A stretch of DNA of 64,000 nt from Glebionis coronaria (GCA_025667525.1 JANFOE010000191.1:496001-560000); one strand, 5' to 3'; counted from the first letter of the stretch, positions 47,701 to 61,750 are shown. Translations and numbers: made by a program. The notes: a model not told the origin generated them from the letters alone.

Positions 47701-48164
47701 GTTTTTAAGGCAAATGCCTATATTATGATTTGATAAAGATTTGTATAAAATGATTTTGGCTATTTTATGGCCTATTACAATGATTTGTACAAAATGATTT
47801 TCGGTAATAATTTTATACCGATGTTATATTGGTGGATTTTATTAAACTCTATGAATTCACTCGGCGTTATCGCTGACCTTTTCTTTTAACATGTTTTATC
47901 TCAGGTACTTGAAGGTAATTCTCGGGAAGACAACAAGATTTCATGGCCCGCACTTAAACAATATTTTCCATTCAAATACTTTGTAAAACTTTGTATAAAA
48001 TAATATGATTTGGGACCGATGTAACTTTGATATTTATGAATGGAAATGCTTTATAAATAAACGACGCGATTTTTATGCGTTGTCTATGATGTGAGTAATG
48101 TGCTATCCCGTAACACCAACTAGTCTTCCGCTGTATTGAGTTGTATAAATTTGGGGGTGTTACA
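44766..48164 (+). mobile_element. 3' LTR of element Y (3399 bp)
   Basis: It starts TGTGACAATCCGTC and ends GGGGGTGTTACA, followed by the ATTAC target duplication. It is collinear with the 5' LTR at 35905-39323 apart from small indels, for example one copy of a short ATGTTTTATAA segment near 47070 against two near 38200. Confidence 0.88.
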
Positions 48165-48169
48165 ATTAC

Positions 48170-50484
48170 CGTTGATAAGATGTGAACTTCTCAAAAGACT
48201 AATAATAAATCATAATCCTTCACAAATTCAAGGATATCAGGAGACATAACTAACCTTAAAAGAGTAAGGTCATCGCATAATCTACGCGAGAGAATTTCAA
48301 ATCAGATACAAACGAAAACACTAACGAATATGAATATATCTGATGTTTTCATGATTTGGGTACGCATTCGAAAGCTCCTCGGATCGTTACCCATGTCATT
48401 CAAATGAAATCTAATCAAAAGAAATGATAGGAACGTTAATACATCCAGTCGGGTATCAATACTCGATAATTAGATACTTTTCCAAAGAATCTCACCACGA
48501 GAGAATTGGACAAGAAAAGGTTGTCAATTGTCAATTAAGACAATATCCACAGATGACCTAATTTGATTTAGAAGAATAAATGGTACGGGCACATATGTAG
48601 GTGTCCCTAACACTATGTCCCTGTTTTTCACTTCTTGTAGATCTCATAAAATTTAATCTTTCATAATCATCAAAGAAAATTTAATGTTTATTAACAATTT
48701 TATGGTGACTACTAATCAGCCTTGCATGGTCCCTTCCAAATTGTACGTAGGCGCGCAACTATATATAATTTTAGGATTAACGATGCAATACTCAGTTCGT
48801 CAAAACTTTGTCATCATGTTTAAAATATATATATTTTCATGCTTAATTCTGAATCAAGAATCAAAATGAATTTACATAGATGTTCTTTGTTATAGAAAGA
48901 ATTAAGTTTTCCAAAGTGTTTCATAAACAACTTTATTTCGATAACGATTACTTATAAGTCTCACTTTAAATAATCCATATGGTGATGACAATTCAATTTT
49001 TCTCAAGGGACACTGTTTTATCTTATAAAAATAATGAGTGATATGCAAAAGAGTCATTAAAATTTGTTCACCAAGAACTAACTACAATATGATAGGAAAT
49101 GAGCTTAGCCAATTAATTATGAGGTTCATGACCTCGATGGCGCTAAAAAAGAATAATCCACAACGTAACTCAAATCGAGATGAGTACTTGTTCAATGGTT
49201 GCATCACTAATGCGAGCATTAGGAAGAAGCGATAAAAGATATATAACATCGATACATGTAGGATTTAGCAATCAAAGGTAGTCTTTTCATTAATAACAAA
49301 CAAGTCAAAATTGTACTGTAACACATTACGTGTTGCCATGTCATACAATTCTAAGAACTCATCGTACCAACTGATGTCTTAGTTAAGTTAGGTATTTTAA
49401 AAGATACCATAATGAATACTAATCTACAAGAGTCATTAGGTGTTCCACCTGACCCAGAAGATCTATCGGTCCTAATTCAGAAGAAGATTTCTTCAATTTA
49501 TTTCTTGGACACTAGGCATCCTCGTCATTGGACAATGGTCTAGGAACAACCCTTAACACAAACCAACAATCATTTAAAACCTTATAATTCAATCACAGGA
49601 CTTAACGAATTCCTCTTAACAATTTCATATTCCATACGGGTTAAATTTTTACTTCATTCAAGTTTCAACCAAATCATACTCAATGCGATATCCTACTTCA
49701 TTCTTCAATAATTTCAACCTTATTCTTAGACCTTGAAAGGGAAATAAAAGCTCAATATGAACAAAACTTAATCTCCAATCCTATAGCTCTTACAACAATA
49801 GTTATCAAATGAGTCACTAGTATGAAATGACTCACACATTCAATTAGACTTCCCGGAAAGGTACTAGTGGCATAAGGCTTTTGGGTAATGGTTCCAATGA
49901 CAGCCTCAAGTGCAACATTCACCCTTTCGATTTCAAATTTAAGAATCGGGTGACACCGAATCAGATGACACCTTTCCAGGTGGTAACGTTTTGTCAAACT
50001 CAACTCTATAAGGAAAGATCGTCATGACATCAGTATCAGATTTAATCTCGCCAATTATTCTTTAATATCATAATCAACTACTATCAATATTTCTACGAAT
50101 ATCAACCATTTTATTGGGATCATAATTATCCACAACTTGGTTTAGATATAAAATAGCTAGAATTCCTATGGGAATAGCTTCGATTGATTTGCTAGGGGAG
50201 TTAGGGTTTCTTGTGACAATCTAAGTCATATAAATACCTCGTATAAGTATTAAAATAATCATCAAACAATCATGTAATCAAATTACATCATATATATATA
50301 ATCCAAGTTATATATATTAAAATAACACTTCTCAGTCTGGCCTTGTTGGTAACTCGGGAATTCTTCGGCACCGTTATAGTCAAAAGATTTTTAGACATTT
50401 TGAGAAAAATGTTTGTAGTTAAAAGATTCTGAAATGTTTTATTCAAAACCTTGGTTTTAAAAATCTTTCGTTCTCTATAACTAG
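48170..50484 (-). pseudogene. Element X internal region, 5' part (leader, gag and protease traces)
   Basis: This continues X on the far side of Y. The text at 48170-48200 joins directly to 35880-35904 when compared with uninterrupted Y at 41755-41820. One minus-strand frame (49752-50003: IERVNVALEAVIGTITQKP) matches Y. No intact gag domain or zinc knuckle is readable. Confidence 0.5.
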
Positions 50485-50496
50485 AGCTCTGGTACA
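50485..50496 (-). other. Primer binding site of element X
   Basis: Minus-strand TTGTACCAGAGC matches the Y site TGGTACCAGAGC with one mismatch. Confidence 0.6.
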
Positions 50497-50500
50497 AAAC

Positions 50501-53500
50501 TGTAACACCCCCAAATATTCATACTTTAGTTCAGCGGAAGAGTCGTTGGTGTTACGGGATATCACATTACTCAAATCATAGACAACGCTTAAAATCGCGT
50601 CATTTAATAATAAAGAATTCTCCATTCATGAATATCAATTTCACATAGGTCCCAAGTCATAGTATATCATACAATTTTATAAAATATTTGAATGGAAATT
50701 GTTTTTAAGTGCGGGCCATAAATTCTTGTCGTCTTCCCGAGAATTACCTTCAAGTACCTGAGATAAAACATGTTAAAATAAAAGGTCAGCAAGAACGCCG
50801 AGTGAATTCATAGAGTTTAATGAAATCCATTAATATATCACCGGTATAAAATTATTACCGAAAATCGTTTTGTACAATTCTTTGTCATAGGCCATAAAAT
50901 AAGCAAAAAACATTTTATACAAATCTTTGTTGTAAATCATACTATTGGCTTTTGCCTTCAAAACCATTATACGAACCAATGTCGTAAAAACATCATACAA
51001 TACGTTTTATAATGTTGTATAGAGTTAAATAAAAACCGTTATATGAATATGGTTATGTAAAACCAAAACACGAACATAATATCAATAATAAGACCCCGTA
51101 TTGCTAGTCAGGCAATATATTGTAATTCAATGCGTATAGCTGTATTTTCGTTATTGGATTATTATAAGCCGCATGACATTGCTACCTTACTATAACAAAC
51201 AACGGGTAGCTAACCCGAAACTCATTTTCCCATCTAAAACAGCGTGTCGTCACAATAATCATGCTTATGAAATCTTCTCATACATAAATTCGCTTACCAA
51301 TAAATGTGGCACGACGGGGATCAACCATCAAGGCACGAACTGGGGTGATCTTCCCCAAATAGTACTATTATATGCATAAGCGTCTACCAAATCACGGTAG
51401 TTCACAATTCATGCTAATGGGACTTTTAGTGACATAACCTAACTAATAATAATCCATTTTGTTTCATTTATCGGGTCATATACTCATTCATCGGGTCATA
51501 CAATCATTCAGCTCCATATCAATAAACAAACAATCGGGACAACTAGTGTCCTATTTTATTAAAACTAACATGTTATCTCCCTCGCGGGTTTATAAAACAT
51601 TTATAAAAACATTTAAAAGAGTGCGAGGTTATGAACTCACGTTGATTGGGAAAGGCGGTTATCGGCAATTTTGGATGTACGGTACGTGCTTCAATCACGG
51701 AAACCTAGACAAATAATACTCGTGTTAGACTCTTGTCCAATGACTTTAAAAAAATAATGGCTATGTATATATATGATGATATTATAAGTATGATGATGAT
51801 CAAGTGGGATTTTATCTCTTCATCCAAATTATAGTGTTATGTGTTAGTCAAATTTTTGACTAGTTACACTAGTTTCAATCCAATTCCATATTGAGGCCCA
51901 ATAAGCCCAATAAAGTCTAATACTTTATACTAGCCCAATTTATACTTTAAATTTCAGGCATATACTCATATGTTGGGCCCAAGTGGATTAAGCCCAATGA
52001 TTAAGTCCATTAGTGTTTATCCAAACTAGTTGGGTCAATAGTCTAATAAGGCTACTTTGGTCCGTTAATGTCCATAAGTTATAAAGCTCGGGTTTTATCG
52101 GTTTTTACTTGTCATATGTACTTATACATCAGTATATGAGTAATAAAAAGTTTACATTAGACGGGTCCGATCGTCTAAGTTTTATTTGACGAAAAACGTT
52201 AATTTTATGGTTTTAGCCGAAAAGACGTAAAACTCATGTTTTTAGTTTTATAACTTATAAAACTTATTAATTTGCCATTTTTATAAGATGTCTCACTTAT
52301 TTATTAAATTACATACTTATTTATATGTAATATATAGTTAGTGGGTTTTAAGTATACATTTTATATTATATTTACTTGAGTGCTAATATTATACTATATA
52401 CTTTTATTTTATAAATCTGATTATGATTTTAACTTTCACCATTTTTACCATATCTTAAGTTCTACGAGGAGATAGAAGCTCATTTTTGGGTGGAACAAAC
52501 TACATATTATGTGCTACAATTAACTCTTTTAGCTACTGCTCAATCAATCTCTAAATGTCCCCAACAGTCCGTCCAAAATAGACTACTCAGATTTGAATTT
52601 CAATATTATTTTGATCATATCTCACTCATTTTAAGGATTCCATTGTGTGGCCAACTCTCACATATGTACAAGTCTTATAAATTACTGTATATTAATTCAT
52701 CCATGCTACTTTAACAAGTTATCATATAGCTCTTTACTGTTTTATAAAGACTACATTTTTAGCCATAATTTTAATATCTTTTCATGTAGCTTTTAATCAT
52801 TTTACCCAAATTTATCAACACCAAATCCCCACATAATATTTTGATCATCATTCATCATCATATACATATACATAAATAAAGAAAATACAATATTACATAA
52901 TCAAAGTAATCAAGAGGATAGGAAGAAACAATCTCTATACCACCAATAGTGATGAAAAGATGAGTTTTTGATGAACAAGACTTGGTTCCTTGTTACCAAA
53001 CCTTAAACATGGCAAATGAAATTCTTGGGTCCTTCAAAATGGATGAATACCTTCTTGAAAATCAGCCCATAAACTCCATGAAAACTTCTTTTTGGATGTT
53101 AAGATCACCTCCAATCTTCATCCTTTTAGCTAAGCTTCAACATATGTTGATTATACATAGAATTCATGGCTAGATTTTTGATGATTATGGTGGTTTAGGG
53201 TGGTGATATGGACGGCATAAGGAGGGATTTAGAGAGAGAGATGAGTTGTTTTGCATTTGAGAATAATGTGTGAATAGTTTAGTGTTAGTGGTTTTAGTTG
53301 ATAGTTGTTTGGTGTAAGTAACTAGGACAAGTGTCCTAGCTTACTATGTAAGCTTGACACATGAGGTGTGTTGTGGCTTATACTTGGCCGTTCCATGTGG
53401 GGGTGGGGCAAGTTTATTCTTTTCTCATCCCCATTTAATTACGGGTACTCTTCGATTCTAGTTTCCTCGATTTGCGTGCCCTCGGGTCGTTTACGAAAAA

Positions 53501-53934
53501 CGTTTTTATAAATTATGAATCAACGACACAAAACGAATCTAATAAAAATTGTCTCATCAAAAACGGAGTTCAAAAACGTAAATACATAAACCTAGGGTTT
53601 CCGGTTTAGTCGTAAAGGACGTTAAATTATAAACGTAAGTCCTAATCTCTTCTCGTAAATTTGTGAGTTTATGAACCAACACAAATTTAAAATCCCAAAA
53701 TAATATTCACGAATAAATTTATTTCTTGAAATGTCGGACTGTCACCAAAAACGGTGTATGTAAACGTAAACACATAACGTAGAGTCCTCCGGTTTAGACG
53801 TAGTCGATGCTACTTCAAGATGTAAACTCAAATTTCTTCCCAAAAATGAGTGAGTTCATAATATAACATTAAAATAATTTTTTTAAATAATACTTGAGAA
53901 TAACATATCGACCACAAATTGACGGATTGTCACA
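50501..53934 (-). mobile_element. 5' LTR of element X (3434 bp)
   Basis: On the minus strand it starts TGTGACAATCCGTC at 53934 and ends GGGTGTTACA at 50501, beside the primer site. It carries a single copy of the segment duplicated in the 3' LTR. Frames such as 51459-51716 are LTR sequence. Confidence 0.85.
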
Positions 53935-53939
53935 TACCA

Positions 53940-54406
53940 CATTTGTTTCTAGACTTAATAAGACACCTACACCACTTGATAACGTGTTAAATATTTCCAC
54001 GCCTATGAGAGACTCTCATGTGTCTAGATATCTTCCCTAAGAATTTGATGACAAGATTCGTCCTGTCGACGTACTTCCTTTGGACATATGAGAATTTGAT
54101 ATGATTTTAGGCATGGACTGGTTAGCAACACACCACGCTACGATCGATTGCCATACATATCGAGTCATATTCGGCGATGTTCAAGCTCCAAAATACGTTC
54201 ATAATGGTTTAATACCAGGAAAGTCTGTACAAATCAATTCTGCTTTACAAGCCCGTGTTTTATTAGCTCATGGCTGCGAAGGTTTCTTAGCTACTATTCA
54301 TGACACTACTGTTGAAGCTCCATCTATCCATGATCAGCCGATTGTTTTAGAATTCCCAGATGTATTCCCAAAAGAACTCTTCGGTATACCACCTGTCCGT
54401 GAGTAG
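53940..54406 (+). pseudogene. Element Z protease, second half, and linker to RT
   Basis: This resumes the Z protease on the right side of X. VLPLDI-stop-EFDMILGMDWLATHHATIDC is the typical C-terminal protease segment (ILGMDWL), followed by FGDVQAPKY, LLAHGCEGFLATI and EFPDVFPKEL-GIPPVRE at the junction to RT. One TGA interrupts it near 54089. A missing G at about 54404 shifts the frame into RT. Confidence 0.8.
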
Positions 54407-55277
54407 AGTTTGGCATTGAGCTTTTTCTAGGAGCTGAACCTATCTCTAAGGCTCGTTATCGCATGGTTGCCATTGAGCTCAAAGAGTTGAAAGATCAGCT
54501 GCAGGAGTTACTGGAACGATGTTTTATTCGGCCGAGTGTATCACCATGGGGTGCACCAGTGCTGTTTGTTTAGAAGAAGGACGGTAGTATGAGACTATGT
54601 ATCGACTACCGCGAGCTGAATAAAATCATGATCAGAAACCGTTATCCACTACCACGTACGATGATTTGTTTGACCAACTGCAGGGTGCTAAGCACTTTTC
54701 TAGTATTGATCTCAGATTAGGCTACCATCAGCTGCGAGTGAAGGAGCAGGATATTTCTAAGACTACTTTTCGCACACGCTATGGTCACTATGAGTTCGTA
54801 GTCATGCCTTTCGGACACACAAACGCTCCAACGGTATTTATGGATTTGATGAACCGAGTTTTCCATGAGTTCTTGGACAAATTTGTCATTATATTCATCG
54901 ATGACATTCTGATCTTCTCGAAATCCAAGGAAGAACACGATGATCATCTTCACACGGTATTGCAGATTCTTCGTTAGAAGCAACTGTATGCTCATTTTTC
55001 CAAGTGTGAATTCTGGTTAAGTAAGGTGGCATTTCTAGGCCACATCGTTTCAGCAGAAAGGATTACCATGGATCCTGTGAAGGTTCGGGCTATCACAAAA
55101 TGGCCAAGACCAATGTATACAACTGAAGTACGTAGTTTTCTTGGATTAGCTGGCTATTATCACAGGTTTGTGGAAAATTTCTCATGGTTAGCCTTACCGT
55201 TGACTAAGTTGATGCGTAAGGGAGAGAAATTCGTCTAGAATGATGAGTGGGAGAAGAGCTTTGAAGAACTTAAGCAG
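54404..55277 (+). pseudogene. Element Z reverse transcriptase (Tekay-type)
   Basis: All RT landmarks are present across two frames: [44 protein letters not shown], then after a frameshift near 54660 [53 protein letters not shown] and the intact catalytic FIDD at 54894-54905. The connection domain follows ([36 protein letters not shown]). Stops at about 54571 (AAG to TAG), 54976 (CAG to TAG) and 55236 (TGG to TAG) break it. It would have copied element RNA to DNA. Confidence 0.88.
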
Positions 55278-55664
55278 CGTTTGGTTTCTGTACCTATTCT
55301 TACTCTCCTTTCTTGCACATGTGGATTTCAGATTTATAACGATGCTTCGGGAAAAGTACTTGGTTGTGTACTCATGCAACATGGGAAGGTGATTGCCTAT
55401 GCATCACGACAGCATAAGCCTTACGAAGAAAATTATCCCACTCATGATCTGGAATTAGCAGTAGTTATATTCGCACTCAAGATCTGGAGGCATTATTTTT
55501 ATGGTGAGTCATGTGACATCTTCACGGATCACAAGAGCCTCAAATACATCTTCACTCAGCGAGAATTAAACATGAGACAAAGACGATGGTTGGAATTACT
55601 AAAGGATTATGACACCAACATTCATTACCATCCTAGTAAAGCTAATATGGTGACTAAGGCTTAA
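55278..55664 (+). pseudogene. Element Z RNase H domain
   Basis: The frame runs from VSVPILTLL through [18 protein letters not shown] (first catalytic Asp), [23 protein letters not shown] (catalytic Glu), [26 protein letters not shown] (catalytic Asp) and [17 protein letters not shown]. It stops at VTKA-TAA where VADALSR is expected. This gypsy RNase H core is well preserved. Confidence 0.85.
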
Positions 55665-55923
55665 AGGAGGAAATCAGGCATGATTGCTCGCATTAAGGTA
55701 GAGGAAGAAATTATCCGTGATCTGTGTTTAGACATTGAGCTTTTTGTACGTGGACATCATGGTTACTGGGCTAATCTAAGAGTTGATCCGGACTTAATCT
55801 CTCGGTTCAAGGCAGCTCAGAAGGACGAAGGTAAGATATGGTCGATTATTTAGAATATCAATCAGAAGACTGAATTTCGTATACATGACGAAGGCATTGT
55901 ATGGCAGGGTACCAAGTTATGTA
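55665..55923 (+). pseudogene. Element Z linker between RNase H and integrase, truncated by element W
   Basis: The frame continues RRKSGMIARIKVEEEIIRDL, then VRGHHGYWANLRVDPDLISRF, one TAG (Gln expected), NINQKTEFRIHDEGIVWQGTKLC. Element W begins here. The integrase of Z would lie beyond W, outside the window. Confidence 0.75.
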
Positions 55924-58900
55924 TGACAACCCATAAAATTTGAAAGTAAAATATGTGCTATGTTTGAATAGGAGTGGATAAGCCACTAGAAATTTTTTGC
56001 TTTTTGTTTACTACTTGGTAGAATGAACTGCTTCTCACACCATAAACTATCATAACCACACATTCCTATAATGATGAAAGATACAATTTTAAACTATAAA
56101 AGAGATCTAATAAGTTCAGTATTAATAAGAACATCTCAAATATAACTATGATGCCCTAAATTCTCTTAGAAACTCTAGAATTCCTATAAATGAATTATAA
56201 AACACAAGAATGGTAAAACATGAAAGGAAGAACACTTATGAATAAGTCATTATGAAACATAAACAAGTTATAAAGTATACTCTAAAGACATAATAATACC
56301 TAAGAATGGCAAGAACAAACCATACAAAGCTAAGTACAAGTAATTGTACATAATAGTCTAGATTACCACCTAGAAACTTTGATAAATAATATTTCAAGAA
56401 ATGTAACTACACAAAATCCATGTACTATTATAAAAAAATATAATAATTACAATCTATCATCTAAACGGAAGTTAATTGATCCTAAATTGCTAATATTCAC
56501 TAATCCAAGGCTAATTACAAGTTAAAACCTAGTAACCAAGATTAGCATATAAAATCCATTATACATTGAATTAGAGTCTAATCTTTTACCACAAATTATA
56601 AAACTCAACTACATATCATATTAAGATTATACATTCATTTCAAGTCAACTTACAAGTTGGTAAAGCATAAGGTATAAGTTATCAAAGCATATGATCTTAA
56701 GCTCCCTTAATTAACCCTAAAATATGATCAATCTATATAAACCCTCAAACTAAGAATGTAGAACCCATAGAAGACATAAACATATCATATAAGCCCTATA
56801 ATAAGCATACATAAGGATATAAACCCTAATTACCCAACTTAGAAAATCATTAGGAAATCTACATGGAATCACTACCTAGTTCTTTTTGGACAAGTCTATA
56901 AATATTCATATAACTTCATTAAGGTTATAAGATTATTTTAAGACAATGTAAAAGTAACCTAATGCACAAGGTACAAGATTTCAATGCATGACTTGTAAAT
57001 TAGGTCAAAATAGGTATTTTCACTCTTTAGACATCTTTACCTAAACTAAACCCTTAAACCAAGTGGGAGAACTCGCTGGACACTTAAGACACAATTTATA
57101 GGACCTAAATTAAGTTTACATAAGTAACCAAATGAAGTATAAATCCTTCTACTAAGATTAAACCCTAGATCATTAGAAAAACCCTAATCTACAAATGTAT
57201 ACTTCCCATTTTCACATCAAACCTTTGTTAAACTTCAAACCAAGGACCCAAATCTCTTAAATAGAATTTCTAAACCCTAATTAATCCCTAATCATTCACT
57301 AATCACTTTACTAAGGCCTTAATCACCAAAAACACAAACCATAAGTTACAAGCCCTAGAAATAGAATCTGGTTTTTTATTCCCTCCAAAAGTCATTTTCA
57401 AACCATTTCCCTCTATTAAAAGTTTAAAAAAACCTGATATTTATTCATAATACGATATTTTAGGAGTGTGACAAGTAGGTGGATCACCTCCTTGCTTGCT
57501 ACACATCATCATTCCTATCTATATGTTGTCGTGACATATTTTGAACGACAAAGAAGGATTAGGACAAAGCTATAAGCTATTAAATTGTATAGATCTTAAC
57601 TAGCCTTCATTAGTCACCCCTCTATCTATCTTACACGTTTAGATGCATAACTTGGAGGCTAAGGGTGAAAACAAGTATAAATAGGGGCGTATGTGCTTCA
57701 TTTGAACTTACACCCCGTTTCCTTTGTATCTCATACCCATTCTACATTTCCACCTCTATATACGTCTTAGGCCATCCCACAAGACCAAAAACCAGGTCTA
57801 GAATCTATCTATTGAATCTCTTGAAGCTTTGATAGCAAATTGTGTTCATAAGAAGCCATAAGGAGCCATTTTGGATCTACCTAGGTAAATTCTATGTTAA
57901 CCAAGATTTGATATTGTTATAATGCTTATTTAGAGTTGTTATAATGCCAAAATTATGTTAGAAAGATAATCTAAAAGAAACAAAGTCATTTCATCATTTT
58001 AAATGAATGTTATAAGTTAAAGATGTCTTAAAACCCTAGTTTTGTAATCTACATAAAACAATGAGAAAAAACCCATTTCAGAAGCTATAATTCTGAATAA
58101 ATGTTGTTATTATGATTATAAATGTGTTCGTAAACTTTTTTTCAAATCCTAGATCATTTGGATCATTTTTGAGCTTGTTATGTGATTTTTACAAGTTCAG
58201 GGACTAAAACTGTCATTTTTGAAACTATAAATCATTTGGTGCCAAATATGTCATTTTATGAAAGTATAAGCTATAAGAATAAATGTTGGAAAGTTTGAGA
58301 CCCTAAGATTAAATATTGAAGGTTTAAATTGCAATTTATGAAACTATATACTTTAGGGATTAAAAGTGTAATTTTGCCAAAGTGTAACCAAAAGGACTAT
58401 TTTTGTCAACTTTGAAACTATAGAAGATTAATCATGAATATGTGGAGGTTTATGAAAGTATCATGCTAATATTGTACCAAGATGTTCCATCTCGATATTA
58501 CGTTCTGACTGAGTGGTTGGGTTTACGATTTAAAGTGCCCTCGCTCCTCAAACGTTTATAGAATGGCTTCTGAGTATGATGGCCCTTGGTGCTAGAATTA
58601 CAACCAAATCATAGTTAAATAAAATATAACCAAATGCTTAAAGAGATTGATCAAAATATTAAAAACTTAATACCATACCAATTATGTTAAAACAGGTTGG
58701 TGTGAGACCACATTCTTGTTTGTTAGCTCAAGTTGATCTATGTGACATAAACCTGACAAGATTACTGGACATAAGGTGAGTTCATAGTCTCACTAAAGTT
58801 TACTACTTTCAAATGATTTCAAAACTCGCGAGGGGATATATGCTAAAAAAAGGAATACAAGTGTTTTTGGTATGCTTTTTAGATATGATTCATTGACACT

Positions 58901-59567
58901 ATGTTTACTGCTGCCTATGAAAGTCCTTTTTTATTGTGAACCGCTAATCATTTCTCGGAATGAGCACTAATATCGTAAATAGTACCATTAGAGACTGACA
59001 TCTCCAGTCTGGGCAAGTCGCACTTGCTAGCACCTTAGTGGTTAAACATGCATACTTTATTTTGCTAATCAGGATAGTTTGGCAAACTTCCTCATAAAAA
59101 TGTTGGTTCCTATGTCTAGTCGCGGTATCAAAAGCATAGTGCAATAAAATCATCATTTTATTGAAACTTACGAGAAAATAACCACGTATCTCAAGAAAAA
59201 GGATCTTGTATTCAAACTGATTTTAAAACATATGAATTCACTCAACCTTTGTGTTGAATTTAAGCATATATTTCAGGTATTGAAATTGATAGCATGGACC
59301 AGCATAATAATGACATAGAGAGATATGATCTTGGAAAATTTTGTCATTCAAACCTATTTTCTAGATCTCGGGAACCTGTCATGTATAGCGTATGTACAGT
59401 TGTTTTTATTGAAAATCTCTGATTTTGAGTGATAAATTTATAAAGAATAAATGAAGTTATTTAAACACTCTTTTGAGCTGTTTTTCTATCACTTTGCTTT
59501 CATATCATGAAGTAATACCCCTCAAAATATTCGTCCGCTGTGTCATGGTAAAAATGGGAGTGTTACA
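55924..59567 (+). mobile_element. 5' LTR of element W (3644 bp)
   Basis: It starts TGACAACCCATAAAATTTG and ends GGGAGTGTTACA. It shares its layout and many blocks with the U LTR: TATA region, the GATGTTCCATCTCGATATTA block near 58483-58502 and the late TATTTCAGGT module at 59230-59280. No gene is inside. Confidence 0.8.
57676..57683 (+). promoter_or_regulatory. TATA box of the element W LTR
   Basis: TATAAATA in AAGTATAAATAGGGGCG is conserved in the U LTR (15942-15950). Confidence 0.65.
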
Positions 59568-59570
59568 GAG

Positions 59571-59582
59571 TGGCATAAGAGC
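59571..59582 (+). other. Primer binding site of element W
   Basis: TGGCATAAGAGC, 3 bp after the LTR end, matches TGGTATCAGAGC at 10 of 12 positions. Confidence 0.6.
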
Positions 59583-59983
59583 TATAGTTATAGAGAATTA
59601 AGAGATTTAAAAATCTTAACTATAACTGATTTTCTTAAATAAATTTCCAAGTGAAGTCTCCGCATCAAAAATCATGTTGCTACAAAAAGTTGTAAGTGAC
59701 ATTTAAGATTTCTAGTAATGTGATTATGTGTTTAAATGATAGTATGTGTAAATAATATAGTGCTAGCTACTGATAGAAGTAATTTTTCTTTTTACCGACA
59801 TCATCAGAAATATATCTTCCTACTCTCATCCCATCGGTATATCTGATTCGGAACAAGAAAATCTTTACCTTTTGGATTTTCTGAACCTTTAATATTAGCT
59901 CTTTATGCCAATAATAATCACCTTAACCCTTTTTCGCCAGAAATAATCCCCAACAAAATTATGAAAATATAACTATTCTGTAG

Positions 59984-60364
59984 TATCAAACTCCTTCATC
60001 CCAACCTTCTAATAATATCCCAAATACCCAAAACCTATTTATAGAACAAATGGAGAATATGATCAAGTATTTCAGTGAAGTTCCACCCAACCGTATTAAG
60101 GATTTAGAATATGAAGTCGAAAGGCGAAGGTGCGAACAAGAAATGATGCAAGAGGAAATAGAGAAATTAGAGAATAATTTTGTAAGAGTAAGCAATGAGA
60201 ATTTTGAGTTATATAATAGGCAAAGGATAAATAAAGAGGAAATCACCTTAGAAGAAGTAAGAATGGTAGCAATGGAAAAACCTATCGAGGATATTCATGT
60301 TCGACACCAAGACAACATCAAAACTCTCTTAGCAGAAATTAAGAATCCCCACGAAAAGAAATAG
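59984..60364 (+). CDS. Leader ORF upstream of gag in element W (coiled coil)
   Basis: The frame is open from 59984, just after a TAG at 59981 that could be a lost CAG; the first Met is at 60050 (104 residues to the stop). The part before Met reads YQTPSSQPSNN and QNLFIEQ. The protein is strongly helical and charged (IKDLEYEVERRRCEQEMMQEEIEKLENN), a likely coiled coil, and ends EIKNPHEKK. There is no zinc knuckle or enzyme motif. An equivalent ORF lies at the same place in element U, which supports a real element-encoded accessory protein. A fragment in another frame (SEPLILALYANNNHLNPFSPE, 59880-59950) suggests the ORF was longer. The function is unknown. Confidence 0.5.
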   Translation, partial: YQTPSSQPSNNIPNTQNLFIEQMENMIKYFSEVPPNRIKDLEYEVERRRCEQEMMQEEIEKLENNFVRVSNENFELYNRQRINKEEITLEEVRMVAMEKPIEDIHVRHQDNIKTLLAEIKNPHEKK

Positions 60365-60833
60365 ACCAGCTTTTTAAATATTCCAGCTTCCCAAAAAGCC
60401 TTGTAAATATTTTAGCTATTGTTCTTTACTTTTATGTAATAAAGAAGCATATATGTCCATCAGTGAAGCAGATTGTTAATAAAGAAAAGTTTCTTTTTCA
60501 TCTTTCCTTTATTTGCATATTATTCTAGAAAAGAGAAATACTTGAAAAGTATAAGTCATTAGAAGAATTATAGCAAAAGAGATATATTATCTTAAACTAT
60601 AAAGGACTTCTCAAGTCTATTTGGTTAAAAAGATTATCAATCTAAATAAAGGATAAATAACCTAAGAAACCTATGACAAGTTGTTAATTATGTGAGCCCT
60701 ATAAACCTAAAAACCTTTTATGTTTCTAAATTTTTGGAAAAATCTATGCTCGTAAAGCGTTGTATGTATACACATATGACAAATGCTTAAATACATAAGT
60801 ATATCTAAATTTTAAAAAAATCTAAGCTTCAGA

Positions 60834-61750
60834 ATGACAGATTTAAGGACATCAGTATCTTCTACCCAAAATCCCGAAAGAATTCAGCGAATAACTAACG
60901 ATGAAGTAGCTACAGCCTTGAAAATACCAGTCTTCAAATTAGTAAGGAATGCTAATCCAACGGATGACTATATAACTAGCCAGTTATATAAATTCCAAGT
61001 AAATGAAGATGTTGTTAGTATTTCCCACTGGATTAAGAGGACAAAAACAATTTTCTCCCAAAATAGTTGCATTGAGGATCGCCAAGTAAAGGTTGCTATT
61101 AGTACCCTAACTAATGAAGCATTTTCATGGTATAATTACTATACTCAACTTGTTGGTTTAGATGAATCCTATAAGACGAAATGGTTAGATTTTAAGTACC
61201 TCCTAATAACCCGATATTCTCCTTCATAAGAAATCGAGAAAGTGAAAAAGGAATTTTGCAACCTCGTAACACGAGGAATTGATCTCAAAGCCTATTTAAG
61301 AAAATTTCAAGAGTTAGCAGAATTGTATCCTATCACTGATTCACAAAGGATGATGAAGGCTTTTATCAAAGGATTTCCCATATGATTCAAAAGGATGATT
61401 ACTATTTTTAAACCCATAGTTTAGAAGAAGCCATTAAGATTTCTCAGAAACTAATGGATCATGTAATCAAGAACAATCCTGTGCAAGGATCCAGCACCCT
61501 TAAACGTAAATTTATCAAAGAAGAAGAATCTGCTAAAATTAAACCCAATCCCTTAAACTTTACCTATGATCCCTATTTTCCCTACCTATATACTAACCAA
61601 GTTAACCATTCCCAACCAATAAAATACGACGACTATGTTAGACGCATTCCCCAATGTATGAACTGTCTATTGCATCACACTAGAAACTACACAACGAAGT
61701 GCCAGAACTGCTTCAAAATAGGTCATTAAACACGATACTATTAGAGCAAG
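60834..61750 (+). pseudogene. Element W gag with zinc-knuckle region
   Basis: From ATG 60834 (MTDLRTSVSSTQNPERIQ) the frame gives YKFQVNEDVVSISHWIKRTKTIF, FSWYNYYTQLVG and WLDFKYLLITRYSPS, a TAA at 61227, then EIEKVKKEFCNLV and AYLRKFQELAELYP, matching gag of element U in order and spacing. A TGA near 61383 and a frameshift follow, then LEEAIKISQKLMDHVI, KRKF and a Cys-rich end (CMNCLLHHTRNY, KCQNCFKIGH). A TAA where U has CAG stops it at the second knuckle. Gag would coat and package the RNA. This copy is inactive without readthrough. Confidence 0.75.

Noticed and set aside
40716..49235. Antisense ORFs MICKRV... in Y (40716-40904) and X (49038-49235) as a conserved gene
   Set aside because: They are the same element segment in two copies, antisense to the element, with no sign of coding selection.
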